A stretch of DNA of 10,428 nucleotides from Fidelibacterota bacterium (GTDB taxonomy: Bacteria > Fidelibacterota > Fidelibacteria > Fidelibacterales > DSDE01): NCBI GenBank assembly GCA_011049095.1, contig DSDE01000145.1, forward strand, positions 1-10,428. The letters are read 5' to 3'. Shown piece by piece: positions 1 through 6,209 of the stretch; position 1 is the stretch's first letter, and each line of letters begins with the position of its first letter. The notes under the pieces were generated by a model that worked only from the letters and a program-made list of their open reading frames with translations, searched no databases and was not told the DNA's origin. A program made the position numbers and the translations under genes.

Positions 1-1
1 C

Positions 2-85
2 TTTTGTACCTGTCCGTCCCCTGACGGATCAAGCCAAATTAAGAAGAAAAGGATAGATGCAGTAAATGAGATTTTGGGGGATTAA
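2..85 (+). CDS. Possible 3' end of a gene entering from the left (partial)
   Basis: Reading from base 2 gives 27 sense codons and a TAA at 83-85. The predicted tail is hydrophilic with a KKKR cluster and ends in VNEILGD. That composition is compatible with a real C-terminus, but the piece is too short to assign a family. It reads straight through the hairpin at 13-28, which may instead be a non-coding repeat. I do not recognise it, and a chance open stretch is about as likely. Confidence 0.22.
   Translation, partial: FCTCPSPDGSSQIKKKRIDAVNEILGD
13..28. repeat. Short GC-rich inverted repeat, possibly REP-like
   Basis: The arms TCCGTC (13-18) and GACGGA (23-28) are perfectly complementary and enclose the loop CCCT. 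The element is clearly richer in GC than the AT-rich bases that follow. GC-rich hairpins of this kind with a C-rich loop resemble REP elements mobilised by IS200-like (RAYT) transposases, but only one copy is visible and no transposase is in the window. It could also be a chance hairpin inside a coding end. Confidence 0.3.
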
Positions 86-316
86 ACCGAGAATCCTCAA
101 ATCTCAGTTTTCAAGATACTGTAAATAAAGTATTGTAATCAGCTTTCTAGATTATTTAGGACAGCAGTGGTTTTGATTCATTTTGTTAAAAGATTCTATT
201 TTCCATTATTTAGCGCTATAGAGGATGCGGACGCGAATTTTCGATTAATCACAAAGCGATTTGCTAACGAAATTAAACAGATTTTTGAAAGCCAGCAAAA
301 TTTTAGAACAATTAAT
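86..316. other. AT-rich intergenic stretch, nothing identified
   Basis: About 230 bases between the possible upstream gene end and the convergent PspC gene. I see no tRNA, no repeat, and no strong stem followed by a T-run that would end either flanking transcript. The one open frame, starting with GTG at 167, runs antisense into the PspC gene and was not accepted as a gene. Confidence 0.5.
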
Positions 317-505
317 TTATTCCTCTGGCATTACAATCCACAGTATGATATATATTAAGGTGCCTGGAAAACTGGCTGATAAAAAAGTGATGATAGCATA
401 GGTAACCCTGATAACAGTTATATCCCACCCTAGATATTCAGCAATGCCTGCTAAAACACCGCCTAACATTTTGTCATTCTTTGAGCGAACTAACCTTTTT
501 TCCAT
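317..505 (-). CDS. PspC-domain small membrane protein
   Basis: A 62-residue protein consisting of little more than one PspC domain. The N-terminal part has the typical pattern: basic start (MEKRLVRS), KMLGGVLAGIAEYLGWD at about residues 12-28, and an IRV motif near 32-34. One hydrophobic segment follows at about 36-58, and the protein ends in the family-style tail IVMPEE. PspC proteins sit in the inner membrane and in enterobacteria take part in the phage-shock response. Short stand-alone versions are common elsewhere and mostly uncharacterised. A GTG at 515-517 lies in frame but sits inside the ribosome binding site. The ATG at 503-505 is preceded by GGAGGAG at a suitable distance, so I chose it. 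The gene is divergent from the symporter gene and no other psp gene is nearby. Membrane-stress function is inferred from the family. Confidence 0.88.
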   Translation of the reverse strand: MEKRLVRSKNDKMLGGVLAGIAEYLGWDITVIRVTYAIITFLSASFPGTLIYIILWIVMPEE

Positions 506-536
506 TTTCTCCTCCACTTTTCAATTTACTGAATAT

Positions 537-566
537 AGAGTAAAGAAAAAATAGAATCGCTGTCAA
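537..566 (-). promoter_or_regulatory. Candidate promoter for the PspC gene
   Basis: On the minus strand a perfect -35 hexamer TTGACA (complement of 561-566) is followed after 18 bases by TACTCT (complement of 537-542), a poor -10. A better TATATT lies five bases further on, at 23-base spacing. It sits about 30 bases upstream of the chosen start codon. Only the -35 box is convincing. Confidence 0.35.
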
Positions 567-585
567 AAAAATAGAAAATGTGAGC

Positions 586-614
586 TTGCACAAAAGCTTC
601 CAAATGCTTAAACT
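586..614 (+). promoter_or_regulatory. Weak candidate promoter for the symporter gene
   Basis: TTGCAC (586-591) and TAAACT (609-614) are spaced by 17 bases and lie 33 bases upstream of the GTG start. The hexamers match the sigma-70 consensus only partly (three and four of six bases). The location in the divergent gap supports it, the sequence only mildly. Confidence 0.25.
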
Positions 615-647
615 TCAAAGAATGGAAATAGTAGGGAGATTGGTCAA

Positions 648-2081
648 GTGAGTACTGTTTTGATTGGACTCATCCTTTATTTGTTGGTGGTTTTAGTGAT
701 TGGCTTGCTGGCCTACCGACAAAACCGCACGCATAGCGACTATATTTTGGCTGACCGAAAATTGGGAAGCTGGGCAATTGCATTGTCGGAGCGGGCCAGC
801 GGCGAGTCAGCCTGGCTTCTTCTTGGGCTTCCCGGTGCAGCTCTGGCTTTAGGATTTCTGGAAATCTGGACTGTGCTGGGTTGTCTTTCTGGTATCATCT
901 TATCGTGGATATTTATAGCCAAACCGCTGCGGGAACTCTCGGGGCGCTATCAGTCTTTGACGCTTCCGGATTTGATTGCCAGCCATTTTGATGATGAGAA
1001 GAATCTTCTGCGAATCAGCGCATCGGTCATCATCACCTTTTTCTTTACTTTTTATGTGGCGGCACAATTTAATGGCGCTGGAAAGGTCTTGAATGTGACA
1101 TTTGGGCTTGATCAGGTCACCGGAATGGTCATCGGCGCTGGAATCATCGTTTTTTATACACTCCTGGGCGGCTTTTTTGCCGTGGTGTGGACTGATATGA
1201 TTCAGGCAGTGATTATGTTTGCCACGCTGGTGATCTTACCTATTGCGGGCTTTATAGAGATTCAACAGTTGTCGGTTTCTGAGCTTCACAGTATTCCCGA
1301 TTCGGTTTTTTCGCTAACCGGAGGGAAAAGTGGTATCTGGGCAGTTCTTGCGGTTGTCGGTGGCTTGAGCTGGGGCTTCGGTTATAGTGGTCAACCCCAT
1401 TTATTAGCTCGCTATATGGCAATTAAAGATAGTGATGGAATACGAAAGAGCCGTATCATTGCTTTCACCTGGGCTATCCCTGCCTTTTTTGGTGCATTCT
1501 TTCTGGGAATTGTCGGGCTGAAATTATATGGCAGCGGACTTTTTCCAGATCCGGAGCAGTTGATGCCATACATGGCGACAGCATTGATGCCGGGCTGGAT
1601 TGCCGGAATGCTTATTTCGGGCGCCATTGCCGCTATGATGAGCACAGCCGATTCTCAGCTAATTGTTACAACTGCCACTTTAACTGAAGATTTTTATCAC
1701 AAAATTTTAAAACACAAAGAGCTGAGCCCTGAGAATCTACTTTTATTTAGCCGGCTTGCAGCATTTTCGGCTGGAGTGGTGGCATTTTTACTGGCCTGGA
1801 GCAGCAGTGAACTGGTATTCTCGATGGTGAGCTATGCCTGGAGCGGTTTGGGAGCTAGTTTTGGTCCTGTACTGATTATGATGATCTACTGGAAGCGGAC
1901 TTCAGCCGCTGGCGCTTTGGCCGGAATGCTAACTGGCGCCTTGACGACTATTATCTGGAAGTCTATTCCCATCTTGGAAAATACAGTCACAGAGCGATTG
2001 AGCTCTTTTGTGGCTGCATTTGCAATGGTGGCGCTCATATCGCTGCTTTTCCCCAAAAAGGAAAAAAAGTTGTTTTGCTAG
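648..2081 (+). CDS. Sodium/solute symporter, PutP-like (SSS family)
   Basis: A 477-residue polytopic inner-membrane protein of the solute:sodium symporter family, close to PutP of E. coli (about 500 residues). It would couple sodium entry to uptake of proline or a similar small solute. Visible landmarks are DYILADRKLG (residues 31-40, with R37 matching PutP R40), the ALSERASGESAWLLLGLPG block (45-63), TLPDLIA near 104-110, FYTLLGGFFAVVWTD in the middle, and MMSTADSQL with S332/T333 matching PutP S340/T341, the helix-9 sodium-site residues. PutP D55 aligns with G52, and an acidic residue (E53) comes one position later. The GTG start at 648 has GGGAG nine bases upstream. The oligopeptidase gene follows after 53 bases without an obvious terminator, so co-transcription is possible. 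Family is certain; the substrate is inferred. Confidence 0.93.
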   Translation: MSTVLIGLILYLLVVLVIGLLAYRQNRTHSDYILADRKLGSWAIALSERASGESAWLLLGLPGAALALGFLEIWTVLGCLSGIILSWIFIAKPLRELSGRYQSLTLPDLIASHFDDEKNLLRISASVIITFFFTFYVAAQFNGAGKVLNVTFGLDQVTGMVIGAGIIVFYTLLGGFFAVVWTDMIQAVIMFATLVILPIAGFIEIQQLSVSELHSIPDSVFSLTGGKSGIWAVLAVVGGLSWGFGYSGQPHLLARYMAIKDSDGIRKSRIIAFTWAIPAFFGAFFLGIVGLKLYGSGLFPDPEQLMPYMATALMPGWIAGMLISGAIAAMMSTADSQLIVTTATLTEDFYHKILKHKELSPENLLLFSRLAAFSAGVVAFLLAWSSSELVFSMVSYAWSGLGASFGPVLIMMIYWKRTSAAGALAGMLTGALTTIIWKSIPILENTVTERLSSFVAAFAMVALISLLFPKKEKKLFC

Positions 2082-2134
2082 AGCGATTGAAAATGTAAAC
2101 TATTAAACATAAAGACTCAACTAAAGGAGAAAAA

Positions 2135-4279
2135 ATGAGAGAGATGCAAAAGCAACTTTTGTTTAGCCTAATTTTTGTAGCATTACTAATGAGCTTTAGC
2201 TGCCAAAAAGCAGTGGTGGAAGATAAGCTTAGGCCAATTTCCGAGCGGACGCCTGATGCAGCAATGCGGGATACAGTATTAGAAATCCATGGTCATCAGC
2301 GTATCGACCCCTATTACTGGCTGAATCAGCGGGAAAACCCTGAGGTAATCGCTTACCTGGAGGCTGAAAACGCCTATCTGGAAAAGCGACTGGCTCCTGT
2401 TAATGACTTAAAACAATCGCTTTATGACGAGATGGTGGCGCGATTAGACCCCACAGATGAATCGGTTCCCTATTTGAAAAATGGCTACTATTACTTTTCG
2501 ATGTATCGTGAGGGAGATGAATATCCAGTCTATCTGCGGAAAAAAGGAAGTCTTGATGCCGATCCGGAAATACTCCTTGATGAAAATGACTTAGCTAAAG
2601 CTTATGCTTATTACCATGCCACCGGTTTGCAGGTTAGTCCTGATAATCAGCTTTTGGCTTTTGCTGAAGATACATTGAGCCGCCGGATCTATACACTGCG
2701 CTTTCTTAATCTAAATACCGGAGAATTTCTGGCTGATATGATCCCTAATACCACGGGTCTGATGGCTTGGAGCAGCGATAATCAAACTGTTTTCTATACG
2801 ACCAAAGACAGTACACTGCGGCCCCACCAGGTCTGGCGCTATGTTTTGGGTCAGCCCGAGAGTCACCAAATGATTTGGCACGAAAGTGATCCCACATTCA
2901 GCGCTTATGTTTATCGCAGTAAGTCTGATGAGATGATTTTCATTGCTTCCAGCAGCACTTTGACCACCGAATATCAGTTTCTCAAAGCAGATGAGCCAAT
3001 GGGTGAATTTCAAACCGTCCATCCCCGTGAAAGAGGTATTGAATACAGTGTGCAGCATTTTGGTGAAAATTTTTACATTCTCACAAACTGGAATGCTGTG
3101 AATTTTCGTCTGGTGAAAACGGCGGTAAGCACACCGGGCAAAATCTATTGGCAAGATATTGTGCCGCATCGGGAAGATTCGATGATTGAGGGTTTTGACA
3201 TTTTTGAGAAATATCTGCTAATCCATGAACGGGTACAGGGTCTGCTCAATATTCGAATTATACCATGGGATGGCCAGGAACCTCACAGTATCAGCTTTCC
3301 TGATGCCGCCTATGCGGTCTATTTGGGCTATAATCCTGAATTCACGACCGAAATCTTGCGCTATGTTTATACGAGTATGACTACACCGATGACGGTTTTT
3401 GATTACAATATGCAAAGCCGCGAACAAAAGGAGATGAAAAAGACCCGCGTGCTTGGCGATTTTGATGAGAAGAATTACGTGAGTGAGCGGATTACTATTC
3501 TGGCGAGAGATGGCAACGAGATACCAGTGAGTATCGTCTATCACAAAGATACGCCACGTGACAAAGCTGCGCCGCTGCTGCTCTATGCCTATGGCTCTTA
3601 TGGCTCGACGATGGACCCCTATTTCAGCAGCAACCGCTTGTCTCTTTTGAATCGGGGTTTCATTTTTGCACTAGCACACATTCGCGGTAGCAGTATGATG
3701 GGAAGGCCCTGGTATGAAGACGGCAAGCTGCTTAAGAAAAAAAATACCTTCACTGATTATATTGATGTGGCTGAAGGGCTTATTTCTCAAGGATACACCA
3801 ATCGTGAACAGCTTTATGGAATGGGCGGAAGCGCCGGGGGGCTGTTAATTGGCGCTGCCATCAATATGCAGCCAGAGCTTTTTAAGGCCGTTGTGGCCCA
3901 GGTGCCCTTTGTTGATGTGGTGACTACTATGCTGGACGAGAGCATTCCCTTGACCACGAGTGAATTTGATGAATGGGGCAACCCTAAGGAGAAAGTCTAT
4001 TATGACTATATGCTCAGCTATTCACCTTATGACAATGTGCAGGCCGTGAGCTATCCGGCAATGTTGGTGACGGCCGGGCTTCACGATTCACAGGTGCAGT
4101 ATTGGGAGCCGGCAAAGTGGGTGGCTAAGCTGCGCGATTTGAAAACCGATGAAAATCCGCTTTTTCTCTATACCAACATGGAGGCAGGTCACGGTGGCGC
4201 ATCAGGCCGATATCAGAGCATTTGGGAGACAGCTCTGGAATATAGCTTTCTTTTGTGGATACAAGAAGGAAATCATTAA
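2135..4279 (+). CDS. ptrB: Oligopeptidase B (S9A prolyl oligopeptidase family), lipoprotein form
   Basis: A 714-residue serine peptidase that should cleave short peptides after Arg or Lys. The N-terminus has a signal peptide with a hydrophobic core (residues 8-21) and C23 in a lipobox-like SFSC context, so the enzyme is probably lipid-anchored outside the inner membrane. The classical E. coli enzyme lacks such a signal. After a linker comes the S9A N-terminal motif with PYYWLNQRENPEV, then a beta-propeller covering roughly residues 85-430, then the alpha/beta-hydrolase domain. The catalytic triad is readable: S566 in GGSAGG, D651 in GLHDSQVQYWEPAKW and H686 in GHGGASGRY. The blocks WYEDGKLLKKKNTF and VPFVDVVTTMLDESIPLT are characteristic of oligopeptidase B rather than prolyl oligopeptidase. 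The ATG at 2135 has AAGGAG five bases upstream. It follows the symporter gene, which fits peptide breakdown next to uptake (inference). Confidence 0.94.
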   Translation: MREMQKQLLFSLIFVALLMSFSCQKAVVEDKLRPISERTPDAAMRDTVLEIHGHQRIDPYYWLNQRENPEVIAYLEAENAYLEKRLAPVNDLKQSLYDEMVARLDPTDESVPYLKNGYYYFSMYREGDEYPVYLRKKGSLDADPEILLDENDLAKAYAYYHATGLQVSPDNQLLAFAEDTLSRRIYTLRFLNLNTGEFLADMIPNTTGLMAWSSDNQTVFYTTKDSTLRPHQVWRYVLGQPESHQMIWHESDPTFSAYVYRSKSDEMIFIASSSTLTTEYQFLKADEPMGEFQTVHPRERGIEYSVQHFGENFYILTNWNAVNFRLVKTAVSTPGKIYWQDIVPHREDSMIEGFDIFEKYLLIHERVQGLLNIRIIPWDGQEPHSISFPDAAYAVYLGYNPEFTTEILRYVYTSMTTPMTVFDYNMQSREQKEMKKTRVLGDFDEKNYVSERITILARDGNEIPVSIVYHKDTPRDKAAPLLLYAYGSYGSTMDPYFSSNRLSLLNRGFIFALAHIRGSSMMGRPWYEDGKLLKKKNTFTDYIDVAEGLISQGYTNREQLYGMGGSAGGLLIGAAINMQPELFKAVVAQVPFVDVVTTMLDESIPLTTSEFDEWGNPKEKVYYDYMLSYSPYDNVQAVSYPAMLVTAGLHDSQVQYWEPAKWVAKLRDLKTDENPLFLYTNMEAGHGGASGRYQSIWETALEYSFLLWIQEGNH

Positions 4280-4306
4280 AAACAAATCACTTACTAAAGG
4301 GAAAAC

Positions 4307-4608
4307 AAGATTGTCATATTGGGAGCTGGCTTTGCGGGGCAGACTGCCGCAATTATCTGGGTGATGCTCTGGGAAAAGACCACGATATTTCATTAATCAA
4401 TCGCAATGAGTTTTCCAGCTTGGTGGCGGCCTGGGTATGTACCGGCATTGGGTATATGAAAGATGAGTAGACAATCTTTCCATTAAGGCCGGTTTATGAC
4501 AAATTTAATATTAAGCTTTTTCATGAGCAGGCCATTGCCGCCTGTATTGCTTCTATGCGTGACCCACTGATGGGTGGGGCAGCGACTGTAATTCTCATTT
4601 ATGCCTGA
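4307..4608 (+). pseudogene. Decayed FAD/NAD(P) oxidoreductase, sulfide:quinone reductase/NDH-2-like
   Basis: The reading KIVILGAGFAGQTAA (4307-4351) is a dinucleotide-binding start with GxGxxG. It then breaks: moving frame by one base restores YLGDALGKDHDISLINRNEF and onward, so one base was lost near 4352. This second frame meets TAG (4468-4470) inside MKDE-stop-TIFPL, where I expect Gln in KPEQ-type motifs of this family, suggesting CAG to TAG. After FHEQA it jumps to ACIASM and a GGAATVILIY segment. ACIASM normally lies near the C-terminus, so I infer loss of about 250 internal residues. No ATG, GTG or TTG stands at the expected start; an in-frame TAA lies at 4295-4297. Intact relatives are flavoproteins of about 370-430 residues that pass electrons from sulfide or NADH to quinone. 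The flavoprotein N-terminus is clear; the exact subfamily is less so. Confidence 0.68.
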
Positions 4609-4621
4609 TTAGGAGAAAAAT

Positions 4622-4738
4622 ATGGGTTTGACAAGATGGCGGCGAATGAAAGCAAATGGTCATGTGGTGCAGCTCTGGCGTTTTATTTGGCTCAATCTGC
4701 GCATTCTCAAGGGAGTGTACCACTCCAAGCGCTCATAA
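4622..4738 (+). CDS. Small 38-codon ORF of unknown function, possible gene remnant
   Basis: ATG at 4622 with a good ribosome binding site (AGGAG at 4611-4615) begins a 38-residue basic peptide. It contains RWRR (residues 5-8), then a tryptophan- and leucine-rich stretch (QLWRFIWLNLRILKG, 17-31) and ends YHSKRS. The hydrophobic and basic residues could form an amphipathic membrane-surface helix. It lies 13 bases after the last stop of the flavoprotein remnant and in a different frame from it. It may be a second fossil, for example the tail of another lost redox gene, rather than a live small protein. I do not recognise the family with certainty. Confidence 0.35.
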   Translation: MGLTRWRRMKANGHVVQLWRFIWLNLRILKGVYHSKRS

Positions 4739-4752
4739 GCCATTGATAAATG

Positions 4753-4772
4753 GCGAATAAATGCCTATTCGC
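4753..4772. repeat. Perfect 7-bp inverted repeat, possible hairpin
   Basis: GCGAATA (4753-4759) and TATTCGC (4766-4772) pair perfectly around the loop AATGCC. Two further wobble pairs are possible outside. On the plus strand a weak T-rich tail (TGTTTT) begins a few bases later, so it might be a poor terminator for transcripts arriving from the oligopeptidase side. The stem is AT-rich and short. Confidence 0.3.
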
Positions 4773-5004
4773 TGAGTGTTTTCTGAGTAATGGAACTATC
4801 GAGACTATGGAGCAGGGCGGGGAAGCAACTAGCCCGAGAGCTGGACATCAGTTCTTCGCAAAGCTCTTGCCCTTTTCAGAAGTCAAAACAGACGGCTCAG
4901 TTCCTATTGGTTCTCACTATTTCACTCCAATACTCACCTGTTGCTGTCTCTGGATTTTCAAGGCGCTCACCGCTAACTATTATCCGGCTTTTAAGACATA
5001 AGTC

Positions 5005-5030
5005 GAGCTTTCAATCAGCTAATGAAGCTC
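5005..5030. terminator. Candidate terminator-like hairpin downstream of phoH and the decayed region
   Basis: The left arm GAGCTTTCA (5005-5013) pairs with TGAAGCTC (5023-5030) with one bulged base, around a nine-base loop. On the plus strand it is followed by TGCTTTTGATG, a short T-run, which suits termination of rightward transcripts before they run antisense into phoH. On the minus strand no T-run follows. Evidence is stem plus position only. Confidence 0.28.
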
Positions 5031-5100
5031 TGCTTTTGATGTATAAGTGAGAAACTCAAAAAGAAATTATGGAATATGCTGCTTTTTTTGTGCTTTTCCA

Positions 5101-6069
5101 CTACCTACTGTTTCTTAACTCTCCGTTTTTCTGAGCATAAGCTTTTATAATCTCTTTCACGAGACGATGGCGAACCACATCTTGATCTGAAAGTTTTGCA
5201 AAGCCAACGCCCTCAATGCCCTGAAGTATTTCCATTGCTTCGATGAGCCCGCTCTTTTCCTTTGCGCCTAAATCAATTTGAGTTATATCTCCGGTAATGA
5301 TGGCTCTGCTATTAACTCCAATTCTGGTTAGGAACATCTTCATCTGCAATGCGGTGGTATTTTGGGCTTCATCTAAAATCAGGTAGGCGCTGTTTAGCGT
5401 TCGTCCCCGCATATAGGCCAGGGGAATAATTTCAATGATTCGCTGCTCAAAATAGACTTTGAGTTTTTCCGGAGAAATCATATCCTTTAGCGCATCGTAG
5501 AGTGGCGCCAGATAAGGATCAACTTTTTCTTTGAGATCGCCGGGAAGAAATCCCAGCCTTTCACCGGCTTCTACGGCAGGGCGGGTAAGGACAATGCGGG
5601 TCACTTCACGATTTTTTAGCGCTGCCACTGCCATTGCCACTGCCTGGTAGCTTTTCCCTGTGCCGGCTGGCCCTATCGCAAAAACTATGTCATTCTTCAA
5701 ACAGATTTGGTAATATTCTTCTTGTCCTGCTGTTCGGGGTTTGATTATGCCATTGCGCGTGAAGAGGATGATGCTCTGCTCAGGCGCGCCAGCCTTTTCC
5801 GGGTCGCAGTCTGTTGAGATGGCGATAATAGTTTTTATATCGGCTTTCTCAATATAACTTTTTTTTGCAAGAAGCTGGATTAGCTGATTGAGCACCGAAT
5901 GAATCAGCTCCACCTCCTGATATTCACCGCTAATGATGATGCTGTTTCCCCTGGGCGTAATCTGGGCAGAAAAGTAATTGCCCATATATTTTACATTGGC
6001 GTCGTTTGGGCCTAGCAGCGCTAAAGGATCAAAACCTTTGAGAATGATTTCGCGCCGTGTTTCTGTCAT
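5101..6069 (-). CDS. PhoH family ATPase (YbeZ-like)
   Basis: A 322-residue cytoplasmic protein with an N-terminal part of about 110 residues typical of YbeZ/PhoH, then the PhoH nucleotide-binding domain. The Walker A motif GPAGTGKS is at residues 133-140 (K139) and Walker B LILDEAQN at 230-237. Family-typical blocks TRPAVEAGERLGFLPGDLKEK (about 162-182) and ITGDITQIDLG (258-268) surround them. PhoH proteins are linked to RNA metabolism and, with the endonuclease YbeY, to ribosome maturation and quality control. Here ybeY is not next to it, unlike in many genomes. The ATG at 6067-6069 is chosen; an in-frame TTG just before it (6070-6072) is also compatible with the TGGAG ribosome binding site (5 versus 8 bases of spacing). 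It is transcribed away from the radical SAM gene. Confidence 0.93.
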   Translation of the reverse strand: MTETRREIILKGFDPLALLGPNDANVKYMGNYFSAQITPRGNSIIISGEYQEVELIHSVLNQLIQLLAKKSYIEKADIKTIIAISTDCDPEKAGAPEQSIILFTRNGIIKPRTAGQEEYYQICLKNDIVFAIGPAGTGKSYQAVAMAVAALKNREVTRIVLTRPAVEAGERLGFLPGDLKEKVDPYLAPLYDALKDMISPEKLKVYFEQRIIEIIPLAYMRGRTLNSAYLILDEAQNTTALQMKMFLTRIGVNSRAIITGDITQIDLGAKEKSGLIEAMEILQGIEGVGFAKLSDQDVVRHRLVKEIIKAYAQKNGELRNSR

Positions 6070-6113
6070 CAATATTACTCCATTTATTATTTTTTCAGAA
6101 AATGCAAATTATC

Positions 6114-6143
6114 TTGGCCAGCTTCTGTTCATTTCCCAATAAT
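6114..6143 (+). promoter_or_regulatory. Candidate promoter for the radical SAM-glycosyltransferase-DUF368 operon
   Basis: TTGGCC (6114-6119) and AATAAT (6138-6143) match the sigma-70 hexamers at four and five of six positions with 18 bases between them. The site lies in the divergent gap with phoH. The -10 region overlaps the sequence ATTTCCCAA (6131-6139), which recurs in the downstream palindrome, so the two could belong to one control site. Confidence 0.38.
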
Positions 6144-6187
6144 TTAGTTTATGTCTCGAAAAAATAACAGCAAAATTCTGGCCTGCA

Positions 6188-6209
6188 CTTTTGGGATATT
6201 TCCCAAAAG
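6188..6209. promoter_or_regulatory. Perfect 9-bp inverted repeat upstream of the radical SAM coding core
   Basis: CTTTTGGGA (6188-6196) and TCCCAAAAG (6201-6209) are perfect reverse complements around TATT. The half-site ATTTCCCAA also occurs at 6131-6139, 67 bases upstream. No T-run follows, so it is not a usual terminator. It could be a repressor operator or a hairpin in the mRNA leader. It overlaps the first codons of the longest possible radical SAM reading frame, which speaks for a start further downstream. Confidence 0.5.

Larger units (their letters stand above)
4739..5100. other. Gene-poor stretch between the flavoprotein remnant and phoH
   Basis: About 360 bases without a convincing gene. 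Two overlapping plus-strand open frames (4750-5001 and 4790-5050) have no ribosome binding site, no recognisable motif and odd composition (Ser/Gln-rich, or Cys-rich near the end), so I treat them as chance or debris. The stretch holds two hairpins (4753-4772 and 5005-5030), listed separately. Decay of a former gene is plausible given the neighbouring pseudogene. Confidence 0.5.

Noticed and set aside
167..358. 63-codon plus-strand frame starting with GTG and a weak AGGA upstream
   Set aside because: It overlaps the end of the well-supported PspC gene on the other strand, matches no family, and its AT-rich composition is what chance would give.
581..600. Small inverted repeat AGCTT...AAGCT in the divergent gap before the symporter gene
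   Set aside because: Five-base arms in AT-rich sequence are expected by chance, and no second copy is visible.
2711..3544. Long antisense open frames inside the oligopeptidase gene
   Set aside because: The plus strand encodes an unmistakable, full-length peptidase. The antisense frames have no motif and are shadows of its codon usage.
4750..5050. Two overlapping plus-strand frames of 83 and 86 codons
   Set aside because: No ribosome binding site, no motif, and they compete for the same bases in different frames. Neither resembles a transposase or other known protein.
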